Source: Muribaculaceae bacterium | GTDB lineage: Bacteria; Pseudomonadota; Alphaproteobacteria; Rs-D84 | Direction: 5' to 3' | Assembly (NCBI GenBank): GCA_023665245.1 | Contig: JAMPEH010000129.1 | Coordinates: 1 to 6,777, forward strand | DNA length: 6,777 bases | In this document: positions 1 through 4,675 of the stretch, piece by piece | Numbering within the stretch: the first letter of the stretch is position 1 | How the letters are laid out: every line of letters begins with the position of its first letter | Made by a program: the position numbers and the translations under genes | The notes under the pieces: generated by a model | Seen by the model: only the letters and a program-made list of their open reading frames with translations | The model's database searches: none | Told to the model about the DNA's origin: nothing

Positions 1-73
1 CAATAGTACCGACAAATAGGGCTGGAAGCCCTGCACTTGGTTAACCCCGGACACTTGTGTCCGGGGAGACAAC
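1..73. repeat. 73-bp dispersed palindromic repeat, copy 1
   Basis: This segment is identical over 73 bases to 2158-2230. It contains two hairpins: AGGGCT-GGA-AGCCCT at 18-32, and a perfect 10-bp stem (CCCCGGACAC with a TT loop) at 45-66. The 8-bp palindrome GGTTAACC lies at 39-46. The similarity stops after position 73, and the left edge is cut by the window, so the element may extend further upstream. It resembles the REP-like intergenic hairpin repeats common in Bacteroidales genomes; that assignment is from general knowledge and no search was done. Confidence 0.85.
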
Positions 74-114
74 CCACGAGGTAGGAGAAGGATTGTAATA
101 CCTCTAATGTAGAT

Positions 115-145
115 TTTTAACATAAAAATTTTGAAATTAATTTTG
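115..145 (+). promoter_or_regulatory. possible Bacteroidetes-type promoter (weak -33 box)
   Basis: TAATTTTG at 138-145 matches the Bacteroidetes -7 consensus TAnnTTTG. The expected -33 position, 19 bases upstream (115-118), reads TTTT instead of TTTG, so the match is partial. Transcription would begin near 152 and run into the stem-rich stretch at 177-379. No convincing gene follows directly. This could drive a non-coding RNA or a long leader, or it could be a chance match in AT-rich DNA. Confidence 0.3.
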
Positions 146-176
146 CAAAAGGAAATATTTCACTCTCAACAAGGGG

Positions 177-379
177 CTAATGGCAACGGATGCTTGGTGG
201 CGCGTCAGCATTCGTTGCAATCCGCCACAATTAGATTTTTGCCCGCGAAAATCGCCGGCCATCCCATCTGACAATATCTATAATCACTTAATTATCAATC
301 AAAAAAAGAATCTGCAAGATTCGCATCGACTACGGCCACAATGGCCGGATCCGTATATGGGCTTAATCTTTTAAGACCC
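177..379 (+). other. non-coding stretch rich in potential RNA stems; candidate structured RNA or element relic
   Basis: No recognised gene lies here, but complementary segments are unusually dense. An 11-bp stem (183-193 with 208-218, one G-U pair) sits inside a CTAAT/ATTAG closing pair (177-181 with 230-234). GTGGCG in its loop (197-202) is complementary to CGCCAC at 223-228. Further stems are 245-248/252-255, 308-312/318-322, 333-338/342-347 (CGGCCA-CAA-TGGCCG) and 331-335/351-355. The last is 359-366/371-379, 8 bp with one bulged A. CCGGCCAT at 255-262 can also pair with 341-348. No T-run follows the last stem, so it is not a standard terminator. A 64-codon reading frame from 180 matches no family I know. 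Positions 74-114 and 380-460 hold nothing else that I can identify. Confidence 0.3.
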
Positions 380-460
380 ATTCTGTTGCCATTATAATTG
401 TCTGCAATAATGACCAATCAGAAGAAGCCATGGTTTGTAGTTCTCGCTTTGAATCACTCA

Positions 461-626
461 TTTGGAAGTCACTCATAAGTTTGGAAGTAAAATACTAATA
501 AGTTTGGAAGTAGAACACTCATAAGTTTGGAAGTAGAGCACTCATAAGTTTGGAAGTAAATTAATCATAAGTTTGGAAGTAAATTAATCATAAGTTTGGA
601 AGTAAAATACTCATAAGTTTGGAAGT
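461..626. repeat. tandem array of a 23-bp iteron-like repeat (8 copies)
   Basis: The 9-mer TTTGGAAGT starts at 461, 480, 503, 526, 549, 572, 595 and 618. The last six intervals are exactly 23 bp and the first is 19 bp. The conserved core is CATAAGTTTGGAAGTA, followed by a variable linker of about 6-7 bases. Units starting at 549 and 572 are identical, and those at 503 and 526 differ by one base. The 23-bp period breaks any reading frame, and TAA recurs, so it is not coding. The unit is too short and the linkers too small for a CRISPR. The array ends inside the promoter of the downstream ATPase gene, which suggests an operator bound by a repeating protein. A replication or recombination iteron is an alternative. 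Confidence 0.95.
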
Positions 627-649
627 TTGAGTTTTTTTTGTTAATTTTG
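618..649 (+). promoter_or_regulatory. promoter of the DUF4143 ATPase gene, overlapping the last 23-bp repeat
   Basis: TTTG at 618-621, the first bases of the eighth repeat copy, lies 20 bases upstream of TAATTTTG at 642-649. The pair fits the Bacteroidetes -33/-7 consensus. Transcription should start near 656, giving a leader of about 16 nt before the ATG at 672. Because the -33 element is part of the repeat, a protein occupying the last copy would be expected to affect transcription directly. The function is inferred from motif and spacing. Confidence 0.65.
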
Positions 650-671
650 CATCGAATGGAAATTAACAACT

Positions 672-1934
672 ATGGATAATTATTTACCTCGATACATAGA
701 ATCCACTATCCGGAAAAAGATGAAATCAAGTGGTGTAATATTGGTAGAAGGCCCTAAATTTTGTGGGAAAACCACCACCAGTGCACTATTTGCAAAAAGT
801 GAAATTCGCCTTAACACAAAATCTGCTATACAGATTGCGTGCATAGAACCATACAATGTGCTTATCGGTGAACGCCCAAGATTAATAGATGAGTGGCAGA
901 CAGTGCCTGATCTCTGGAATCAAGCCAAGGCATGGATTGATGAAAATCCTGGATTCGGACAATTTATTTTCACAGGGAGCTCCACGCCTGTTGATAATTC
1001 TGATATATTCCATTCAGGAGCAGGTCGAATTACTCAAATCATGATGCGTCCTATGAGTCTTTTTGAGTCACGTGATTCCAAAGGTGTTATTTCTCTATCA
1101 TCTCTTTTTGACAACGATGGACAACGAATATTCGATATAAACGAAGGATACGGATTAAATGACACAGCTTTTCTCTTGTGCAGAGGAGGATGGCCACTTT
1201 CCATACAGCCGGAGAAGGATATTGCACTCGATGTTACATCAAACTATTTCGAGAGTTTGTTTAATCTCAGCAACAGCGAAAATCCTAAATTCAGAAACAA
1301 AAATCCCGAAATAATGAGAATTGTCATGAGGGCATTCGCCAGGCATGTATCGTCACAAACCTCCACTACAAAAATCTTAGCTGATATTACAGCCCGTGAT
1401 AGTCGGTCCATAAGCAATAAGACATTCGATGAATATGCAGATGTCCTCACCGATTTGTTCATAATAGAGGATATGGAAGCATGGAACCCTAATCTAAGAT
1501 CAAAGACAGTGGTGCGGTCAACTCCAACTCATCATTTTGTGGACTCCTCAATAGCAGCACAGGCACTTGGTGCTTCCCCAGCAGACTTAATGTCGGACCT
1601 CAATACATTCGGACTTTTGTTTGAAGATATGGCTGTCAGAGATTTAAGGATATATGCACAAACCATCAACGGAAACATACTTCATTACAGAGACAGTCGA
1701 GGTCTGGAATGCGACACAATCGTGCATCTTAAAGACGGTCGTTGGGCTCCAATAGAAATAAAGTTGGGTGGTGAGTCTCTAATTGAAGAAGGAGCCGCTA
1801 ATCTCATTAGGCTTAAATCGGATATAGCTGAAAAGCACCAGCCATCATTCATGATGATACTCACTGCAACCGGACCCGCCTATCGACGCAAAGATGGAAT
1901 TTATGTCGTGCCCATAAATTGCCTTAAGGCATAG
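672..1934 (+). CDS. AAA-type ATPase with C-terminal DUF4143 (nuclease-like) domain
   Basis: This 420-residue protein has the architecture of the ATP-binding DUF4143 family, at normal length. The N-terminal P-loop domain carries Walker A GPKFCGKT (27-34), a Walker B-like RLIDEWQ (70-76), and a sensor-type FIFTGSS (98-104). A conserved GRI...RPMSLFES segment lies at 118-133. The C-terminal domain shows the spaced acidic and lysine residues of a PD-(D/E)XK-like fold: E318 in LFEDM, D348 in LECD, and E362/K364 in IEIK. The family is widespread and often multicopy in Bacteroidales. Its cellular role is not established, so nuclease activity here is inferred from motifs. The ATG at 672 has only an A-rich leader and no Shine-Dalgarno sequence, as is usual in this phylum. 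Its base composition is AT-richer than the neighbouring genes, and identical 73-bp repeats lie on both sides, both consistent with acquisition. No clear terminator follows. Confidence 0.9.
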   Translation: MDNYLPRYIESTIRKKMKSSGVILVEGPKFCGKTTTSALFAKSEIRLNTKSAIQIACIEPYNVLIGERPRLIDEWQTVPDLWNQAKAWIDENPGFGQFIFTGSSTPVDNSDIFHSGAGRITQIMMRPMSLFESRDSKGVISLSSLFDNDGQRIFDINEGYGLNDTAFLLCRGGWPLSIQPEKDIALDVTSNYFESLFNLSNSENPKFRNKNPEIMRIVMRAFARHVSSQTSTTKILADITARDSRSISNKTFDEYADVLTDLFIIEDMEAWNPNLRSKTVVRSTPTHHFVDSSIAAQALGASPADLMSDLNTFGLLFEDMAVRDLRIYAQTINGNILHYRDSRGLECDTIVHLKDGRWAPIEIKLGGESLIEEGAANLIRLKSDIAEKHQPSFMMILTATGPAYRRKDGIYVVPINCLKA

Positions 1935-2009
1935 CCTCCATCCCATTTATGGTTAAGCAGAAATCGGCCATCTATTCCTCTTCCTTTTAGCAGAAAATAT
2001 AAAATACGC

Positions 2010-2040
2010 TTTGACATTTAATATTTTATTGCTAAATTTG
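2010..2040 (+). promoter_or_regulatory. consensus Bacteroidetes promoter for the DUF2461 gene
   Basis: TTTG at 2010-2013 and TAAATTTG at 2033-2040 are separated by 19 bases, a very good match to the Bacteroidetes housekeeping promoter. Transcription should start near 2047. The next start codon is at 2278, so the message would carry a leader of about 230 nt containing the six-hairpin array. The 75 bases between the ATPase stop and this promoter (1935-2009) contain nothing recognisable beyond a short direct repeat, AGCAGAAA. Confidence 0.75.
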
Positions 2041-2053
2041 CAGCTTATGAGGT

Positions 2054-2260
2054 GCAACCCCTCCGGGGTTGATGTCGGATTATACAATAACCGAGGGTGC
2101 AAGCACCCCCGGTTAACCAACTGCAAGACCTCCGGCCTTGAGACAGGTTTTAAAGACCAATAGTACCGACAAATAGGGCTGGAAGCCCTGCACTTGGTTA
2201 ACCCCGGACACTTGTGTCCGGGGAGACAACAAAAAACAACAGCAACCCCGGAGGGGTTGC
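2054..2260. repeat. array of six palindromic hairpins (REP-like cluster)
   Basis: The hairpins in order are: CAACCCC-TCC-GGGGTTG (2055-2071); a 13-bp imperfect stem with an AA loop (2088-2115, one mismatch); CAAGACC-TCC-GGCCTTG (2124-2140, one mismatch). Then come AGGGCT-GGA-AGCCCT (2175-2189), a perfect 10-bp stem with a TT loop (2202-2223), and GCAACCCC-GGA-GGGGTTGC (2242-2260). Four of the six share a three-base TCC or GGA loop, so they look like related modules. The first and last are reverse complements over 18 bases and bracket the cluster. It lies wholly within the predicted 5' leader of the DUF2461 gene. It may be a mobile or RAYT-mobilised REP cluster, but no transposase is present here. 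Confidence 0.85.
2158..2230. repeat. 73-bp dispersed palindromic repeat, copy 2
   Basis: This is base-for-base identical to 1-73 and in the same orientation. It contains the fourth and fifth hairpins of the array at 2054-2260. Downstream sequence differs from copy 1: here an A-rich AAAAAACAAC and the last GCAACCCC hairpin follow. Copies 1 and 2 start 2157 bp apart and flank the ATPase gene with its 23-bp array. Confidence 0.9.
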
Positions 2261-2277
2261 CCTAATATGAAAACAAC

Positions 2278-2943
2278 ATGGAAGAGATACTGGAATTTTT
2301 GAAAAAATTGGCTTGCAACAACAACCGCGAATGGTTTGCCGAGCATAAAGAGGAGTACCTACAGGTCAAGGCAAAAGTGGAGGCCTTCACCACCGAATTG
2401 ATGACCCGCATGCTGCCGTTTGAGCCTGACGTGGCGCGACTGAGCGTGGCCGACTGCACCTACCGCATATATCGCGACACACGTTTTTCACAAGACAAAA
2501 CTCCCTACAAAACCCACATCGGAATTTTCATCAATCCCCCTTTCGGCAAAAAGACCAACCGAATGGGATACTACCTCCACATCGAACCCGGACAATCGTT
2601 TGTGTGCGCAGGCACCGTCTGCCTCCCCACCCCTACCCTTACCGCCATCCGCAGGTCAATCTTCGACAATATCGATGAATACCTGGAAATCATCCATAAT
2701 CCCGAATTCATGGCCTTTTATCCCAGCATAGGCATGAATTTCCTGAAGACCGCTCCCAAAGGATTCTCTCGCGACTGGGAATATCTCGACCTGGTTCGTC
2801 CGAAAGACTTCATCCTCGAGCATAAACTCACCGACCGACAGATGAAGTCCAAGCAACTCCTCGACATCGCCACCGAAGCATTCCGAATCGCCAAACCCTG
2901 GTGCGACTTCATCAACTACACCATCGACGAACAAGACAATTAA
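2278..2943 (+). CDS. DUF2461 family protein
   Basis: The protein has 221 residues, the usual length for DUF2461 (TIGR02453-type). Family landmarks are an N-terminal LKKLACNNNREWF segment (8-20), the signature RIYRDTRFSQDKTPYKTH (63-80), and GYYLHIEPGQSFVCAG (97-112). A basic C-terminal helix region begins near 184. It has no signal peptide or membrane segment, so it is probably cytoplasmic. The biochemical function of the family is unknown. The ATG at 2278 is chosen because an earlier ATG at 2267 is out of frame and the family signature begins right after this start. It has its own strong promoter and a terminator, so it is probably transcribed alone. Its odd feature is the roughly 230-nt leader packed with hairpins, the last ending 17 nt before the start codon. 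Confidence 0.92.
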   Translation: MEEILEFLKKLACNNNREWFAEHKEEYLQVKAKVEAFTTELMTRMLPFEPDVARLSVADCTYRIYRDTRFSQDKTPYKTHIGIFINPPFGKKTNRMGYYLHIEPGQSFVCAGTVCLPTPTLTAIRRSIFDNIDEYLEIIHNPEFMAFYPSIGMNFLKTAPKGFSRDWEYLDLVRPKDFILEHKLTDRQMKSKQLLDIATEAFRIAKPWCDFINYTIDEQDN

Positions 2944-2974
2944 AAAAGATAAACTTCTTTTGAGATTTTTTTTG

Positions 2975-3001
2975 AAACCGCCTTAGGGGCGGTTTTGTTT
3001 T
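2975..3001 (+). terminator. factor-independent terminator after the DUF2461 gene
   Basis: An 8-bp stem AAACCGCC / GGCGGTTT (2975-2982 with 2988-2995) around the loop TTAGG is followed by a T-rich tail TGTTTT ending at 3001. It begins 31 nt after the stop codon and separates this gene from the exported-protein gene at 3041. Since the stem is flanked by T-runs on both sides, it could also act weakly in the opposite direction. Confidence 0.8.
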
Positions 3002-3040
3002 ATAGTCGAATCTGATGGAATTTTATAAACTATTGATACT

Positions 3041-3496
3041 ATGAAAAAGACAATTCTATTGGTAGCCGTGGCGATTCTGTCGCTGGGCTACATGAAGGCA
3101 GAGACTCCCGACAATCAGTGCGAGAAATGCGACACCACTTCAAGAGTCGCAAAATTCAAAAAAGGCGTGGTCAACGTCTATGAAAAGGCTAAAGACGGCA
3201 CCGTGGAAGCGGCCGATACCGTAGGCAGTTTTTCTGCCCGTACCTACAAGAGTGCCAAGAAAGGCACTGTAAAAACTGCCGGAAAAGTGGCTGATTTCTC
3301 TGAGAAAACCTACGACAAGGCTAAGAAAGGCACAGTGAAAGATGCCAAGAAAGTGGCCGACTTCTCCGAGAAAACCTACGACAAGGCCAAAGAAGGCACC
3401 GTGAAGACCGCCAAGAAAGTGGGTAAATTCACTGAAAAAACCTACGACAAGGCAAAGCACGGAATCGCTGATTTCTTCAAACGTGACAAAAAGTAG
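3041..3496 (+). CDS. small exported protein of 22-residue amphipathic repeats
   Basis: This 151-residue protein begins with a signal peptide: MKK, then a hydrophobic stretch to about residue 18, with cleavage plausible after MKA (18-20). The mature start contains CEKC (27-30), a CxxC pair that could form a disulfide or bind metal. No lipobox is seen. The rest is lysine-rich imperfect repeats with an exact 22-residue period. They start at F64, F86, F108 and F130, with the theme FSEKTYDKAKKGTVKTAKKV, plus a degenerate copy at about 42-63. The 22-residue period is two 11-mers, reminiscent of LEA group 3-like and apolipoprotein-like amphipathic helices, so an elongated periplasmic or membrane-surface helix is likely. 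I do not recognise a named family and no function can be assigned. No convincing promoter was found between the upstream terminator and the ATG. Confidence 0.8.
   Translation: MKKTILLVAVAILSLGYMKAETPDNQCEKCDTTSRVAKFKKGVVNVYEKAKDGTVEAADTVGSFSARTYKSAKKGTVKTAGKVADFSEKTYDKAKKGTVKDAKKVADFSEKTYDKAKEGTVKTAKKVGKFTEKTYDKAKHGIADFFKRDKK
3230..3487 (+). repeat. 66-bp coding repeats within the exported-protein gene
   Basis: Four successive 66-bp units begin at 3230, 3296, 3362 and 3428, the last incomplete. They encode the 22-residue protein repeats. The second and third units are the most alike at the DNA level, sharing GAAAACCTACGACAAGGC and differing mostly at third codon positions. That suggests expansion by unequal duplication followed by drift. 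The period is a multiple of 3, so copy-number change would keep the frame. Confidence 0.85.
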
Positions 3497-3499
3497 CAA

Positions 3500-3883
3500 T
3501 CACTCTACAAGTTCACTGAACAAACCACTGAAAGTGGCGTCAAGATCAGATGTCAGCCCCGGATGGGGACGCGACGTCTGAATGACGCTGCTTTTCACTG
3601 CCGATATCCACCGGAATCTTTCCTCCACCGCATATTGGGCCACAGGCCCGGCGCTCTTCTTGCCGTCGGCTATGTCCACAAACGACTGAAGTTGCCCGGC
3701 AAGCATCGGAAGATCCACGTCGGGTGCAAACGCCCTAAGCCTCTCTTCCCGAAGATGCAACTGCACGCGGAGCCAACGACGCCGCTTGCACATCATGGCA
3801 AGACCGACATTGATAAATTCCTCCCGCTCCACGCAGGGCACATACCGGATCACGGCATACTCATACTTGTCTTGCTCTTGCAT
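3500..3883 (-). CDS. DUF3037 domain protein
   Basis: This 127-residue protein matches the DUF3037 family. It has the N-terminal signature YEYAVIRYVPCVEREEFINVG (7-27) and the C-terminal RFRWISAVKSSVIQTSRPHPG block (89-109), followed by a short acidic tail. It has no signal peptide or membrane segment, and its function is unknown. The ATG at 3883 lies inside the end of the HipA-like kinase gene, a 23-nt overlap, with GGAAG directly before the start. Translation is therefore probably coupled and the two proteins made together. From general knowledge, DUF3037 genes often neighbour HipA-like kinase genes of this type, which suggests a shared function. Its stop codon is 3 nt from that of the convergent exported-protein gene, leaving no room for a terminator between them. 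Confidence 0.88.
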   Translation of the reverse strand: MQEQDKYEYAVIRYVPCVEREEFINVGLAMMCKRRRWLRVQLHLREERLRAFAPDVDLPMLAGQLQSFVDIADGKKSAGPVAQYAVEERFRWISAVKSSVIQTSRPHPGLTSDLDATFSGLFSELVE

Positions 3884-4643
3884 CTTCCGCTATCTTTACA
3901 ATATCCACTTCGCGCAACCTCTTCATAAGGAAATTGCGATATACCTCTCTTCTTTCCTCCGCATCCTCTGGCGACCCTTCGTCCCACCTCAGCCACTCCT
4001 CAGGCAACGCATCGACAATGGCCGACAACACCTCGGGAGTGAGACGACGTCGCATGATTGCGTCGGCCTCTTTCATCTTCGAGGCCTTATGCAAAAGGGC
4101 ATGGTCCTTGATATAGGGAAACGGTGTAAGCGCACTCTTCTCCCAGTCGCTCCAGGCATGATGGAAATAAAATGAAGCGCCATGGTCAATAAGCCAGATC
4201 TCATTATGCCAAAGCAGCATGTTGGTGTTCTTGATGGTGCGGTCCACATTGGTGATGAAAGTGTCGAGCCAAACTATTTGCGAGGCAAGCAAATCATCGA
4301 TGGGATTAACGTATGGGTCGGCCGTCATAGCCCCCTGTAGATAATGCACCCCGAGATTCAGGCCCTGACTCCACTTCAGAAGATCCTGTATTTCCTCGTC
4401 GCCCTCCGACTGCCCGAAATATTCATCAAGGTTCAGAAACACCTGCTCGGGCACCCTGAGTCCTGCCGCTCTTGCTATCTCGCTGCCCATGAAGTCAGCC
4501 ACCAAAGCCTTCTCTCCATGTCCGGCTCCACGGAATTTAACCACATATTTAAAACCATCGTCGGCCTCTGCCAGAGCCGGCAACGAACCGCCCTCCCGCA
4601 GAGGTGTGATGTAGCGTATGAGATTTTCCTTTCTTATTTCCAT
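3861..4643 (-). CDS. HipA-like kinase family protein
   Basis: This 260-residue protein is a short HipA-like kinase (HipA_2 type), lacking the long N-terminal subdomain of classical HipA. Visible kinase features are the ATP-lysine strand YVVKFRG (33-39, K36), a catalytic-loop equivalent NVDRTIKNTN (132-141) with D134 and N139/N141, and LIDHG (151-155) whose D153 stands in for the DFG aspartate. No HTH antitoxin gene of HipB type is next to it; instead the DUF3037 gene overlaps its end. The start at 4643 is 32 nt after the calcium ATPase stop, with a weak A-rich leader, so it is probably transcribed with that gene. The substrate is unknown. Classical HipA phosphorylates glutamyl-tRNA synthetase, but that role should not be carried over to this divergent branch. 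Confidence 0.85.
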   Translation of the reverse strand: MEIRKENLIRYITPLREGGSLPALAEADDGFKYVVKFRGAGHGEKALVADFMGSEIARAAGLRVPEQVFLNLDEYFGQSEGDEEIQDLLKWSQGLNLGVHYLQGAMTADPYVNPIDDLLASQIVWLDTFITNVDRTIKNTNMLLWHNEIWLIDHGASFYFHHAWSDWEKSALTPFPYIKDHALLHKASKMKEADAIMRRRLTPEVLSAIVDALPEEWLRWDEGSPEDAEERREVYRNFLMKRLREVDIVKIAEDARARQV

Positions 4644-4675
4644 CTTTTATGGGATTGAGAGGGGTCATGACTCCG

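Noticed and set aside
177..234. tRNA-like fold in the structured stretch
   Set aside because: There is no T-loop GTTCRA sequence, no anticodon arm at the right spacing, and no acceptor stem of 7 bp.
180..374. 64-codon plus-strand reading frame with a possible promoter upstream
   Set aside because: The translation matches no family I recognise, is rich in Pro, Trp and Cys without pattern, and coincides with the dense palindromes. A chance frame is more likely, though it is not excluded.
461..626. CRISPR array
   Set aside because: The period is only 23 bp with linkers of about 6-7 bases, there is no room for spacers, and no cas gene is present.
2998..3040. Promoter of the exported-protein gene using TTTG at 2994-2997
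   Set aside because: No TAnnTTTG occurs at the required distance, so no promoter can be supported here.
3140..3499. 119-codon minus-strand reading frame opposite the exported-protein gene
   Set aside because: It is the mirror of the repetitive coding sequence. The plus-strand frame has a signal peptide and coherent repeats, while this one only reflects that repetition.
4661..4674. Palindrome centred on GTCATGAC between the calcium ATPase and kinase genes, as an operator or terminator
   Set aside because: Only 8 bases are perfectly symmetric, there is no loop or T-run, and it lies in a short intergenic gap where no promoter is visible.
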